Counted from the stretch's first letter, positions 42,328 to 51,687 are shown. The stretch is 64,000 nt of DNA from Rhodospirillales bacterium (GCA_020638335.1 JACKIT010000007.1:1-64000); one strand, 5' to 3'. A program made the numbers and translations. The notes: generated by a model from the sequence alone, not told the origin.

Positions 42328-43845
42328 TTATATTTTGAAATCCGTATCAGCCTTATGAAGCCGGGCGGATTTCATCCAGTTATGCGCGCCGCGGCCATAG
42401 AGGCGTGGAAGGCGGTCCGGGGCCTGGGCGAGCGCGCCGGCGACGGCGTCGAGGCCATCGTCATATCCTTTATTGCTTCCGGGACGCCATTCACGCATTT
42501 CGGTCATAAAAAGCGTTTTCAGCACTGATATATGCACATAGAGCCGGCGAGCGGCGAGCACGGCATCGAAAGCTTCAAGAATGCGTAGATCCTTGGCACG
42601 GGACTGGCTGATTTCCTTAAGTGCGCACGGGGATTTAGCCCGGCTAAGTTCATTGCGCAGGATATTGGGCAGAAACCGTCCGATGCCGTTGATCTCGACC
42701 GTCATGGCGGGCAGGTAATGGTTTTTAGCAATCTGCGAAACGATGCGGCATTGTTGAGTTGCTTCGTCCTGTTCATTACCAGCGTCGGTGCGAATATATT
42801 CGATGTGATGAAGGTAGAAATTCCCCTCCGCATCGCTGAATAAAATGGCCACAACGCTGTGGTCGCCGGTAGCGCTGCCGAAAGACGGGTCCCAAAAGGC
42901 GCTGGCAGAAACCAGTTTGATCTGACCAAGAAACAAAGTTTGCAGTTCTTTGCAATACTCCAGATCATCATCATAATGGCGCAACAAGTCAGGATTGAGA
43001 CGACCTTCGGCGATATTTACGGGCTGGAGCATCATTTGAGATGCAAATTTATTCGGCCCGGCGGCGCGCTTCATGCGAGCGATGTCGGCCTCGCTATAGC
43101 GCTCAATCCAGGCACTTTGGCCCTTTTCATCCAAAACCGGGATTTTGAGGCGTTCAAATCCGTTTAGGAATTCCCTCTCCTCTCCCAGTTCACTCCGCGG
43201 TTTATCGGCGTAAATCGTGTGGTAATTATGCGGCGTACCAACATAGATCTGCGTTCCACCGGGGACGAGAACATATTCCATCTCGCCCAGCCGTTCGCGC
43301 AGCTCGCGGCGCTTTTCGGCGGTGTCGCAGGTGTTGGGGACCTCGACATCGTCGCAGATGACAATATCGGCGCGGGAGCCGGTGATGTTAGCCGTAATGC
43401 CTTTGGCCATCATGGAAGGATCGCGCGATTCGAAAGTGCGTTTGATGGTAAAACGATCAGAAGCCCATTGGTCCGCATTTTCGGGTTTCATATTTGCGGT
43501 CAGCGGGTGGCGCTCGATAATGCGTTTAACGTTGCGCACCATCTTTTTCGCCAGCGTGAAATCCGCTGCCAGCACAAGGATACGCAAATCCGCCTTGCGA
43601 TATAAAAGCCAGGCCGAAAACAGGCCCGCGATCGTGCTTTTGCCTGCGCTGCGAAAAGCCATCAAGAGAAGCCGCGTGTTTTTGCGACTCCAGTTCCATT
43701 CCAGCCAACGCGCTATTTTCAGGTGGATTTGCGGCGTGCGCAGGCCCATGCGCTGGTTCCACAACACCACAAAGAGCGGGAAGTCGGCTGTGCTGATGTC
43801 GAATTTCGTGCTTTGCAGGCTGGGTGGTTTTGCGATTTCGTTCAT
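42328..43845 (-). CDS. terL: Phage terminase large subunit (T7-type)
   Basis: 505 aa. ATPase Walker A in LLMAFRSAGKSTIAGLFSAW near residue 65, Walker B in ADIVICDDVEVPN, coupling motif YVGTPHNYHTIY; nuclease acidic residues in SAFWDPSFGSATGDHSVVA, MTVEINGIG and the C-terminal GYDDGLDAVAGAL. It packages DNA into the prohead and cuts it. The upstream gene overlaps by 4 bases. All key motifs look intact, relevant to whether this cluster can still package DNA. Confidence 0.93.
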   Translation of the reverse strand: MNEIAKPPSLQSTKFDISTADFPLFVVLWNQRMGLRTPQIHLKIARWLEWNWSRKNTRLLLMAFRSAGKSTIAGLFSAWLLYRKADLRILVLAADFTLAKKMVRNVKRIIERHPLTANMKPENADQWASDRFTIKRTFESRDPSMMAKGITANITGSRADIVICDDVEVPNTCDTAEKRRELRERLGEMEYVLVPGGTQIYVGTPHNYHTIYADKPRSELGEEREFLNGFERLKIPVLDEKGQSAWIERYSEADIARMKRAAGPNKFASQMMLQPVNIAEGRLNPDLLRHYDDDLEYCKELQTLFLGQIKLVSASAFWDPSFGSATGDHSVVAILFSDAEGNFYLHHIEYIRTDAGNEQDEATQQCRIVSQIAKNHYLPAMTVEINGIGRFLPNILRNELSRAKSPCALKEISQSRAKDLRILEAFDAVLAARRLYVHISVLKTLFMTEMREWRPGSNKGYDDGLDAVAGALAQAPDRLPRLYGRGAHNWMKSARLHKADTDFKI

Positions 43846-44168
43846 TCATTGTCCTCCTCCAGTTCATCACGGGCGCTGCGGATCTGGGATTGCAGGTTTT
43901 CCTGCTGTTCGCGCCTGGCCTCGATTTTTTCCTGCTCATCACTGTCATCGGTGGCGTTGGCCAGTTTGAGCAAGCTTTCGAGATGGGAGGCGGCGGATTT
44001 TCCGGCATCGTGGAATTTTTTGAATTCGGCAGGCTCTTTTGACTTGTCCTCTAGATCGCCGGGTAAATCACTGCTGAGATAACGTTCGTAGGAATACACC
44101 ACCGCCGCCGTGGCGCTGTTGAGAAAGTGTGCCACGCGCTCTTTGATAATTTTTGTATAGTTTTTCAT
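43842..44168 (-). CDS. Possible terminase small subunit
   Basis: 108 aa, helical and highly charged, ending SQIRSARDELEEDNE. Size, charge and a 4-base overlap with terL, immediately upstream in the same direction, suggest the small subunit that recognises DNA. No helix-turn-helix is obvious, so this is inference from position. GGAGAATAC lies before ATG. Confidence 0.55.
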   Translation of the reverse strand: MKNYTKIIKERVAHFLNSATAAVVYSYERYLSSDLPGDLEDKSKEPAEFKKFHDAGKSAASHLESLLKLANATDDSDEQEKIEARREQQENLQSQIRSARDELEEDNE

Positions 44169-44252
44169 GTATTCTCCTTGGCAAATAAAAAAGCCGCCAA
44201 GATGCTAGCGACTTCGAATAATTTTTATAAATTTTAAAAAGTTAATAATTTA

Positions 44253-44747
44253 CTATGTCTGATACCTGACTTCCGTATCGAAACATTTAACTAACAGCTG
44301 TTTAGCCATTTTACGGTCATGCGTTTTGAGTCCTTCAGACTCACTGCCAACCATTACAACATCGCAATGTGCCCAATTATCGTTCCGTGGCGTGTGATGA
44401 ACATCGAAATGCATTCCCTTGTGCCGTTCCAGTTCCCTGATACGGCCAACATTCGCGCTTCTGTAACCATAATAATGATCCGGCTTGAAGTCCTTTTTCC
44501 CCGACCGGCGTTCATTCCTTGCTTTGCATAGTTTTCGCCCCTGCGCATGACAAGCCGCAACCGCATCGCCTTTAAATAAACGCATACAATTGACGGACTC
44601 TTCCCGCAAACCCGTTTCTTTGTTTTTGTTGAACTGCAAGTTATTCAGAAGATCAAGCTGCGGAATACCAAGAACCGAAGAAAAATCCTTAGGGGATAAA
44701 ATTGTCCGGCTAATGATATCCTTATCGCGGATTTTTTGTTTTTCCAT
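44253..44747 (-). CDS. Unknown protein, third gene of the TIGR04255 module
   Basis: 164 aa, basic. Near the C-terminus is HFDVHHTPRNDNWAHCDVVM, His/Pro/Asn-rich, which recalls a 'D-P---N-AHA-I' motif in small uncharacterised proteins. Cys in CMRLFKGDAVAACHAQGRKL and elsewhere. No known domain. The start overlaps the preceding gene by 26 bases, so the three genes form one operon. It differs in feel from the virion genes around it. Confidence 0.65.
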   Translation of the reverse strand: MEKQKIRDKDIISRTILSPKDFSSVLGIPQLDLLNNLQFNKNKETGLREESVNCMRLFKGDAVAACHAQGRKLCKARNERRSGKKDFKPDHYYGYRSANVGRIRELERHKGMHFDVHHTPRNDNWAHCDVVMVGSESEGLKTHDRKMAKQLLVKCFDTEVRYQT

Positions 44748-45216
44748 GTTTTTTCACAGGATAAGAAGGGAGATGCCGCCGGATGTCCTCAGGGAAAAAA
44801 CCGCCTGCCAAAAATTTTAATTCCGCCAAGTCTTCGATAGTGTCATCCGTACCCAGTTTGCTTAAATAAATATATAGACCGTCGATCGTCATGTGCAGTT
44901 CATCGCTGGCTTTCAAAATCCATGTCAATGAAAGCGTCTCTTCCATATCCGGCGAAATTTTGTCCGGATATGCCAGACCGAACGGCAGTTGTTTGATAAA
45001 ATGCTCCGCCGTTTGCAAACTGGCATGACCAGGTGCAGACGCACCAAACCCGTCCCAACCGTCTTCCAGACCTCTCATATACTCGATTGCTTTCAACAAC
45101 TCTCCACGCTCTTTCGGCGTGACAGCCCCTTCCTCAAGCGTTGTTTGAGGTGGCTTAGGCGGCATAGGCGTATCTGTAACTGCGAAGCCGTTTTGCTCCC
45201 TATTTAGCGCGTACAT
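44722..45216 (-). CDS. Unknown protein, second gene of the TIGR04255 module
   Basis: 164 aa. Characteristic LEDGWDGFGASAPGHASLQT near residue 55, then FIKQLPFGLAYPDKISPDME and a Lys/Pro C-terminus. The WDG-GA motif is typical of small uncharacterised partners of TIGR04255 proteins, as I remember them. Start 45216 (MYALNREQ) has GGGGAAAAG upstream; 45234 is an in-frame alternative. It overlaps the TIGR04255 gene by 17 bases and the next gene by 26. Confidence 0.65.
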   Translation of the reverse strand: MYALNREQNGFAVTDTPMPPKPPQTTLEEGAVTPKERGELLKAIEYMRGLEDGWDGFGASAPGHASLQTAEHFIKQLPFGLAYPDKISPDMEETLSLTWILKASDELHMTIDGLYIYLSKLGTDDTIEDLAELKFLAGGFFPEDIRRHLPSYPVKKHGKTKNPR

Positions 45217-46018
45217 CTTTTCCCCACTTTTCATGCATTTCCGGCGTGGTTAAATCGTCGAATCCGCAAACAATATGCTCATGAGCTTTATTATACCATG
45301 ATAACATGGTTTTCATATTCTTGTCGAAAGGCGATGCATACTGCCCTCTGACAACAATATCCAGACGCGAGGCATGTGTTCCATCTTTCAGATTTTGCAC
45401 AGAATAAGCATTTGTAAACATCCTGCCGTTCAGGTCCGGCAGTTCGAACTCCCAGCTTCCGCTGTATTTGGACGGCTCCGGCAAAAAGACTCGCTCTTTC
45501 CGCCAGACCGCATCTTTCAGGAAAGCGCCTATATTCGGCGCACCGCCAAAATCATCAAAAGGAACGATGTTTACATATATCAATTCCAGCGTATCGTAAG
45601 ATAGCGGTTTCTTATGAAGTTTTACAAATTTTTCCAATGCCTTAAGCGTCTGTTCAAATTTTTCAATAACAGACTTATAACGAGGATAAGGCTTATCATT
45701 AACCCTCCTCCAGTTAAACGCCAGCCTGTCCTGCTGAAACTGGATCAATTCGGTTTGATCTTCACTTAAAAACCAAACCCGTGGGATTTCACACGAGGGA
45801 TCGACAAAAGAAATAACCCTTTCTTTTTCACTCCCCGGCATCGGCGCTATAACTTCCTGATTTTGAACATTTGGAAATTCATCCCGCCCAAATGCCGCCC
45901 ATAAATCTCCCAAATAGGGTGCCGGAAAACCGTGCAGATCAGAAAACTGTACAGCAACCGCCACTTCAGAAACCGGAGGGCTTTTATAATCGGGCAAAGA
46001 TGGTTTTATTTTTGTCAT
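45200..46018 (-). CDS. TIGR04255 family protein
   Basis: 272 aa. Hallmarks: PPVSEVAVAVQFSDL at the start, YLGDLWAAFGRDEFPNVQNQ, RVWFLSEDQTELIQFQQDRL, AFNWRRV---PYPRYKSVIE, LELIYVNIVP, and the ending TTPEMHEKWGKD. The family is widespread, sporadic and functionally unknown. It starts the three-gene operon (45200, 44722, 44253), inserted between the tail spike and terminase genes. Start 46018 chosen because the family begins shortly before the PPVSEV block. Confidence 0.85.
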   Translation of the reverse strand: MTKIKPSLPDYKSPPVSEVAVAVQFSDLHGFPAPYLGDLWAAFGRDEFPNVQNQEVIAPMPGSEKERVISFVDPSCEIPRVWFLSEDQTELIQFQQDRLAFNWRRVNDKPYPRYKSVIEKFEQTLKALEKFVKLHKKPLSYDTLELIYVNIVPFDDFGGAPNIGAFLKDAVWRKERVFLPEPSKYSGSWEFELPDLNGRMFTNAYSVQNLKDGTHASRLDIVVRGQYASPFDKNMKTMLSWYNKAHEHIVCGFDDLTTPEMHEKWGKDVRAK

Positions 46019-46086
46019 GGCATAATGGGCAGTTTCAAGGTGATTGTAACACAATGCTGATGTAATTCTATACCATCAATTCGCGG

Positions 46087-48108
46087 TTAAAACTTGCTAA
46101 CAATAAACCACTGGCCACCATCGGAGACGACGGTGATGGCGTCGTATTGGGCCGAGAGCGGTTGGGCGTAACCGTCCGGCCCGCTCCCGCCCTGTTCGCT
46201 CACGGTAATCACATTCGCCGAAACGTCGGTTTTCTTGATGGTCACAGTGCGGCCTACGGCCTGCGAAGAGTTGGCGGGCGGCAAGCGGGCGGTGAGTGCA
46301 CCACCATAGCTAGACAGCAAATACGTGTCCACGGCCATATCGATGTCGTAGGTGCCGGTGCCGTCGTGGTAGCGGGTGTTGCCGGGGCTACGGTTGGAGG
46401 CGATCACAAACCATTCCGCGCCGTTGGACAGGGCCATCATGTAATCATTTTCCGCGCCGAGAAAATAATCGCGCGCATCGGGGCCGTTGCCGCTATCTTC
46501 TTTGATCGTGATGACGTTGGCGGAGCTGTCGATTTTTTTGACGACCATCATCGCGCCAGTGGCGTCGGCGGCATTGGGCAGATTGACGGTGAGCGCGCCG
46601 CCGAAACTGGAAACCAGATGCACGGAATGTGAAGTATCGAGCGTAACGCTTCCCGAACTATCGATATATTCGGTATCGAAGCGCTGGAGCGTTGCGTTCA
46701 TGTCGATACAGGTGGTTTTTTGCAGACGGTTCTTATTCGGATACCCTGCGTTATAGGCGGTATATTCGCCGCCGGAGAGGTCCCAGATCGCTGCGCCGTC
46801 ACTGGCCGAGAGCAGATTAAAGATCGAGGTTTCAATAGAACCAGATTCCAGTTTGATATTGGGAACGCTGTTATAGCTTTCGGCATATGGATTAATGAGC
46901 AGGGTTTTGTCGCAGCCCGACCCGATGATGAAACAGCCTTGCGCACTGCCGTGGACATTGGCTTCGCAATCGACAAAGGCGTTGTTATAGCGCGCTTCTT
47001 CGATGTAGAAACCTGCGCCCGTGCAGGCCGTGCCGAGAGAATAGGCGCGGCAGGCGTGGAACTTGTTGGCGTTGGGCGTATCCCCTGCCCCGCTGCGGTA
47101 GAGGTGAAAGCCGTGGATCGCGAATTGCTCAACCAGAACGCGGTCAAAATTGTTCCAGTAACACGGGAAGCTCGGATTTGTGTAACCGTCGAGCTGGACG
47201 CCAATATTGGGAGCGATGATGGTGATGTCACTCACAGACGTTTGCACGACGGGTCGCGTAGCCCCGTAGAGCTTGATGCCAACATCGCCGCCTTCGATAC
47301 GGAAGTTATGCAAGGTGCAGTAATCTTCAGTGATCTCAATGGCGTTGAACGTACCAGCGTTGCATTTGAGAACGGATTTCTGACCTATGCCGATCAGGGC
47401 TTTGCGCGCGGTGAGCGTGATTGTTCCCGTGATCAGATATTCACCGGGCGGGATGAACACCGTGTCATGAGCGGCTATTGCATTTTGGATAGCGACCGTG
47501 TCATTGGTGAGGCCGTCACCAACAGCGCCAAAATCCTTCACCGAGATCGCATCGGCGAGCTTGTCATTCACGGTGCGCGTGGCAGCGCCGGTGCCGGTGG
47601 GGGTAAAATCCGGCGAGGCGGAAGCGCCGGAGAGATCGAGCGCGACGGGGTTGCCGCTTCCGTCAAAGCCTAGGCCTTTATTTGCGCGCGTGGCGCGCGA
47701 TGGCAGCTCTACATTGCCGGGGGTTTCGTGGTCACCATATTTGAGCATCAGATCGTTTTCGCGGTTCACCTGCTGGAGCGCGGCGATCACGTAATCCAGC
47801 TCGTTATTGATGGATTGGGCGGAAAAATCCCCGCCTTCGAGGAAATCCGTGACGCGCTCGATGGGAAGTTCGCGCGCAAGGGTGATCACGGCATCCGTAG
47901 CGGGCGCGGCGTCGAAGGTGACACTCCCGCCGACAGTCTCCCCCGCCCCGCTTATTGTAAAGCCGCTGGCTTGCTTGGCACCGTCGATATAGACGGCGAG
48001 ATCTTCGCTGGCGAAAATCGGAAAGTTATAGGTGAATTCGGTTTGGGTTCCGTTGGCGACGTAACGCACGATGGGCACGACGTCCGGCATTTTGATATGC
48101 TCGGTCAT
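46087..48108 (-). CDS. Tail spike: T7-fibre-type anchor plus pectate-lyase-like beta-helix
   Basis: 673 aa. Residues about 10-125 match the T7 tail-fibre N-terminal domain (VRYVANGTQTEFTYNFPIF, LAVYIDGAKQASGFTISG) that docks to the tail. From about 190, DAISVKDFGAVGDGLTNDTV starts a right-handed beta-helix of the Pectate_lyase_3 type. The C-terminus has two tandem copies of an 80-residue module: SSFGGALTVNLPNAADATGA ... and SSYGGALTARLPPANSSQAV ..., each ending in W-F-V/I. The protein probably binds or depolymerises a surface polysaccharide. GGACATTATT precedes ATG. It is followed by the TIGR04255 operon. Confidence 0.9.
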   Translation of the reverse strand: MTEHIKMPDVVPIVRYVANGTQTEFTYNFPIFASEDLAVYIDGAKQASGFTISGAGETVGGSVTFDAAPATDAVITLARELPIERVTDFLEGGDFSAQSINNELDYVIAALQQVNRENDLMLKYGDHETPGNVELPSRATRANKGLGFDGSGNPVALDLSGASASPDFTPTGTGAATRTVNDKLADAISVKDFGAVGDGLTNDTVAIQNAIAAHDTVFIPPGEYLITGTITLTARKALIGIGQKSVLKCNAGTFNAIEITEDYCTLHNFRIEGGDVGIKLYGATRPVVQTSVSDITIIAPNIGVQLDGYTNPSFPCYWNNFDRVLVEQFAIHGFHLYRSGAGDTPNANKFHACRAYSLGTACTGAGFYIEEARYNNAFVDCEANVHGSAQGCFIIGSGCDKTLLINPYAESYNSVPNIKLESGSIETSIFNLLSASDGAAIWDLSGGEYTAYNAGYPNKNRLQKTTCIDMNATLQRFDTEYIDSSGSVTLDTSHSVHLVSSFGGALTVNLPNAADATGAMMVVKKIDSSANVITIKEDSGNGPDARDYFLGAENDYMMALSNGAEWFVIASNRSPGNTRYHDGTGTYDIDMAVDTYLLSSYGGALTARLPPANSSQAVGRTVTIKKTDVSANVITVSEQGGSGPDGYAQPLSAQYDAITVVSDGGQWFIVSKF

Positions 48109-48324
48109 AATAATGTCCTTTTTAAAAGATTGATTTTAAGAGTTTTTAAAAAAACGTCCTGGCCGATGAAGGCATAGCAGCCATTCGACGTGGCGAGGGT
48201 TTTGCTGTTTTTCCTTCAGCGCGCCCAAGGGCGACTTTTTCCACGATAGCCTGGGGGTTGATTCTCAGGCCGTTTTTTTACGCGGCATCACGCCAGAGCT
48301 TTGGCAAACCCCTAACATATGAGA
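48109..48324 (-). promoter_or_regulatory. Leader of the tail-spike gene with box shared with the capsid leader
   Basis: No gene found. At 48250-48265 (AGAATCAACCCCCAGG on the - strand) it matches the capsid leader box at 55043-55058 (AGAATTCACCCCCAGG) in 14 of 16 bases. Each box lies about 140-155 bases upstream of a virion-gene start, so it may be a phage promoter element or structured leader. Confidence 0.45.
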
Positions 48325-48744
48325 TTATAGATCAGACGGAATTACGATAAGTTCCAATTCGGCGATCTTTTGATTATTTGCGCCAGGATCAGGAAAAAAC
48401 AAGCTCAATTTTTGTTCAAGCTTTTGATCAAATCGTATCCTGAAGTGCGTCATAACCGTTTCAGATAAAGACAAACGGCGGCCTTTCAACATAAAATCCG
48501 CTTCGAAATCATCCTGTACAAAACGAAAAGCCGCGTTGATATATTCTCTTATATCCGGCTTACTCTCTACAAAATAAGGGAGTGTTAAAAAACAGGTCTT
48601 CTGTTCGATGTTGCAAATTGTGCTTTGCGGTTCTCCTTTGGGATTAACTGGATTAATTTTTATTTCATATTTTTCACAAAGCGCCGCATGGCTCCAAAAC
48701 AGACACAAGATAAAAACAGACAGATTTAAAAAAGAATACTTCAT
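48325..48744 (-). CDS. Secreted protein, unknown
   Basis: 139 aa with a signal peptide (SFLNLSVFILCLFWSHAALC). The mature part has a Cys pair (CNIEQKTC), FLTLPYFVESKPDIREYINA and a beta-rich C-terminus. It does not look like a virion protein, so it is probably a cargo gene within the phage block. Start 48744 gives the signal peptide at the very N-terminus; an upstream in-frame ATG at 48780 exists. Confidence 0.65.
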   Translation of the reverse strand: MKYSFLNLSVFILCLFWSHAALCEKYEIKINPVNPKGEPQSTICNIEQKTCFLTLPYFVESKPDIREYINAAFRFVQDDFEADFMLKGRRLSLSETVMTHFRIRFDQKLEQKLSLFFPDPGANNQKIAELELIVIPSDL

Positions 48745-48860
48745 CTTTAAATATTTTTTTCTATCGGCGGAAATTGCCATGGAGCATAATCGTTATGTCC
48801 ATGTGAAATATGAGGGATATGTATATCCGGGTCAATATTCGGATTTCCCCTTTCTTTTTA

Positions 48861-49379
48861 TTAAAACAGCCGATCGAAGAGCGTCAGTTCGTTATTCAGT
48901 TTTTGACGTTGCTGGAGCTGGGTGGCTTGCAGAAGGTTGAGGCTGCGGTTTTGGCTTTCGCCCAGATCAAGCGCGCGGGTACGCAGAGAGTCCAGCTCGG
49001 TGCGGCGGTTGATCTCATCTTCAGTTTCGTCGAACAGGCCGAGCAGGACGGCTTGCGCGCTGCCGCCGCTGGCGCTGATCCCCTGCCCGCCGAAGCTGGC
49101 GCGCTGGCGAGCAACTGCACGGCGCAGAGCGGCGCGGCGATCTTCCTCATCTTGAGCGGTCTGCGTGGCGATTTTCTCACGTTCCAGCGCGTTGCTTTGC
49201 GCCAGCCTTGCCTGTTCAAGGCGCTGGCGTTCCTGCAATTGGCGCAGGGCGAGGTCTTGCTCCTGTCGGCTATTGCTGTTGCCGCTGAGCGTCTGAACAG
49301 CGCCGACGACCTGGCCGAGTGTGTTAAGCGTGCCGACAGCCGCGCTGAGGCCGCTGGCGATGGGGGTGATGGCTCCCAT
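48861..49379 (-). CDS. Phage internal-virion-type protein
   Basis: 172 aa: a hydrophobic/Ala-Gly N-terminus (GAITPIASGLSAAVGTLNTL) and a long Gln/Glu/Arg-rich helix (ALRQLQERQRLEQARLAQSN, RRAVARQRASFGGQGISASG) with a Gly/Ser hinge. Proteins of this look sit after the tail tube genes in podovirus-like clusters and may be ejected or internal. Family not fixed. GGAGGTTCCC precedes ATG. No large ejection protein follows it. Confidence 0.65.
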   Translation of the reverse strand: MGAITPIASGLSAAVGTLNTLGQVVGAVQTLSGNSNSRQEQDLALRQLQERQRLEQARLAQSNALEREKIATQTAQDEEDRRAALRRAVARQRASFGGQGISASGGSAQAVLLGLFDETEDEINRRTELDSLRTRALDLGESQNRSLNLLQATQLQQRQKLNNELTLFDRLF

Positions 49380-49570
49380 GGGAACCTCCTTTCTGATTGT
49401 TGTGAATAAAGTGTATATTTTGAATAAAAATTACGGTTTTACGGTTGTTTTTTTATTTAAATGTCTTTACTGGGTTAAAAATATATAAAAAACATTATTT
49501 TTTGTTGACATATGGAATATTATTATGGTAAATATGTTCGCATCATTCAACAAAAGAAAGAGAGTGAGTT

Positions 49571-49768
49571 ATGTCTAAAGAACTTTATGCAGCTGTTGAA
49601 GGTTTAGAGCCTGGCCAGACCTTTTCCCAGGTAGCCACGAACGCACCAAAAACCTCATGGGACTATCATTCTGGCAGTTCTTTTTCGCCAACAGACAATC
49701 CTTTGAGATCTGTTTCTCAGGATGATGACGGACGTCTTGTCATTGCACATCCTGGCCTCCGCCATTAA
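49571..49768 (+). CDS. Small (65 aa) unknown protein on the opposite strand
   Basis: Preceded by AAAGAGAGTGAGTT and an AT-rich, promoter-like 170-base region. Product MSKELYAAVEGLEPGQTFSQ..., Ser/Asp-rich, ending HPGLRH, no recognised motif. It lies between leftward virion genes and overlaps the tail tube B stop by 4 bases. It behaves like an independently expressed cargo gene (moron). Confidence 0.55.
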   Translation: MSKELYAAVEGLEPGQTFSQVATNAPKTSWDYHSGSSFSPTDNPLRSVSQDDDGRLVIAHPGLRH

Positions 49769-51663
49769 TCATTAACTTTTAATTGCGTTGTTACGGACAG
49801 CAGGGTGAAGCCTAGCGGCACATCCTGCTCGATCCGCCACAGGGCCTTCGTCGCGTCGGTTTGCCAGCCGAGGCTGCGAACCTTAATGTCGCCGCTGACT
49901 TTTGGCGGCGGTGCATCGAGAATCGGGTCCTCACCGAGCTGACGCAGGGCGATGTCCGACAGGCCGCGACCAATATCGAGCCGCAAGCTTTGCGTATCCT
50001 GTACACGGAAAATTCCTTCAATCAGGCGCACACGCCGCCCTCCCCCGGCATTGCCTAATTCACTCGGCGGCAGAGGCTGCACGATATGGGTATAGGGCAG
50101 GCCGATCTCGACAGCAGTGGCGGCTTCGGCCAAAGTGATCTGCCCGCCGGTAACGGTCTGGTTATCGACAACCTCACCATCGGCGACGATTGCGACGCTT
50201 TTGCCTTCGAGATGATCGAGACCTGACCACACGGTTGCAGGTGTGCCGACTTCGCCGGTCAGGGCAGAGTCGAGATTGAGCGCATCGTCGAATTGCTCGA
50301 CGAAATAATCGCCGGCACGCTGGACGAGCATATAAACCTCATCGCCGACAACGGCGACAGATTTCACCGCGCCATCGGTATTATGCAGCGTCCAGGCGGC
50401 AACGCTTTCGGCGCGAAAAACAGTGAGCGCGGCGAATTGACCGTCAGCGCGCACCAGGAATAACAAGCGGCGGCGGGAATCGTAATCCATATCGACTGGG
50501 TCGGTGATCACATGTTTTGAGAGCAGCGCGAGATCGGAGGATTTATAGGCCTGCTCCAAATCAGTATAGAGGAATTCCTGCACTTCCTGTTTATTGCGAG
50601 CGATGAACAGCGTCGCGCCGTCAACATTGGTCGGCGGGATATAGCGCTCAATTAGCGAACCAATACGCGTCTGGCGGCGGATCTGGACGCTGGCGGGGGT
50701 GAGCGGATCGCCGGTGACCTGCCATTCGGCGCCGGAGGTGAAAACTTGCAAATGCCGCCCGGAAAAGATACCGCGAATGGCGTTGACCTGATCGGACAGG
50801 ATGGCGAACTCAATAGATTCATCATCGAGGCCTTCGCCAAGATCGAAATTGAACAGATCGCCGCTTTTGGAAAACCACAGGCGGTTGGGTAAATCGCGGC
50901 TGCCGCCAATGACAAGGCGGTCCTGATGGAAGGCGACTGTGGCGGGATAACCGCGCACAGGGGAAAAGGCCTGCTCGAACCAGTCGATTGTGGGATCGGT
51001 ATTTGGCAGGTCTTCTATGGTTGTGACTGTCACGACCGTGGGGGAGTCGTAATCTGTGATTTCGACTTCACTGCCTGCGACGCGCAGGCGGGTGCCTTCG
51101 TGGCCTGCGTCAAAGACGCTGGCTGATGCGGTCAGCGTAATGCTGCCCGTTGTGCCGGAGGGGGTAAGCGTCACTTCGCTATCGGCGAATTTGAAATAGG
51201 GTTGGTACAGGATTCCCCCATCGGTGAAGAAACTCCAGTCTTCCAGCATCCATGTGCCTGCGCCCGAGCGGGTGAGTTTTTTCGGCGGGACTTCCGGATG
51301 GGTGAGCAGCAGCGTATCGGCGCTTTGCGTCCAGGCGAGCTGCGCGATTTGGGAAGCCGTCCATGGCGCGGTGATGGTGGTTTCTTTGGCACCATTTGTG
51401 TAGACATCAATCTGGCCGTCGGTAATAACCAGCAGCGAGGTTTGCTGGGTGTTAAACTCAAAGGCAATCAGCTTGCCGTCACCGGCGGCGGTATCAATAT
51501 AGGCCAGCCCGGCGCGGCGGGTAATGCCGCCGGTGGGCTGGATAAAGACATTGCGCAGGGCCAGCGCGCCGTTGTCATAGGCGCGCAAATCCCCACGACC
51601 TAACAGTTCTCGGCTGATCTCGCCAGCGGTGAAGTTGGTTTTGATTTCACGTATGCGTGTCAT
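49765..51663 (-). CDS. Tail tubular protein B-like (T7 gp12-type) protein
   Basis: 632 aa. N-terminal IKTNFTAGEISRELLGRGDL and NVFIQPTGGITRRAGLAYID are hallmark of this phage tail-nozzle family. The rest is beta-rich, with SFFTDGGILYQPYFKFADSE, GYPATVAFHQDRLVIGGSRD and LFNFDLGEGLDDESIEFAIL. Start 51663 is supported by AAAGGAAAAATCA; upstream in-frame sequence lies in a REP-like repeat and is not coding. It forms the tail tip with tail tube A. Confidence 0.9.
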   Translation of the reverse strand: MTRIREIKTNFTAGEISRELLGRGDLRAYDNGALALRNVFIQPTGGITRRAGLAYIDTAAGDGKLIAFEFNTQQTSLLVITDGQIDVYTNGAKETTITAPWTASQIAQLAWTQSADTLLLTHPEVPPKKLTRSGAGTWMLEDWSFFTDGGILYQPYFKFADSEVTLTPSGTTGSITLTASASVFDAGHEGTRLRVAGSEVEITDYDSPTVVTVTTIEDLPNTDPTIDWFEQAFSPVRGYPATVAFHQDRLVIGGSRDLPNRLWFSKSGDLFNFDLGEGLDDESIEFAILSDQVNAIRGIFSGRHLQVFTSGAEWQVTGDPLTPASVQIRRQTRIGSLIERYIPPTNVDGATLFIARNKQEVQEFLYTDLEQAYKSSDLALLSKHVITDPVDMDYDSRRRLLFLVRADGQFAALTVFRAESVAAWTLHNTDGAVKSVAVVGDEVYMLVQRAGDYFVEQFDDALNLDSALTGEVGTPATVWSGLDHLEGKSVAIVADGEVVDNQTVTGGQITLAEAATAVEIGLPYTHIVQPLPPSELGNAGGGRRVRLIEGIFRVQDTQSLRLDIGRGLSDIALRQLGEDPILDAPPPKVSGDIKVRSLGWQTDATKALWRIEQDVPLGFTLLSVTTQLKVND

Positions 51664-51687
51664 TGATTTTTCCTTTGATTGAGTAAA

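Noticed and set aside
46720..47673. 317-aa open frame on the + strand opposite the tail spike
   Set aside because: Antisense to well-supported phage protein; Ala/Val/Asp-rich shadow.
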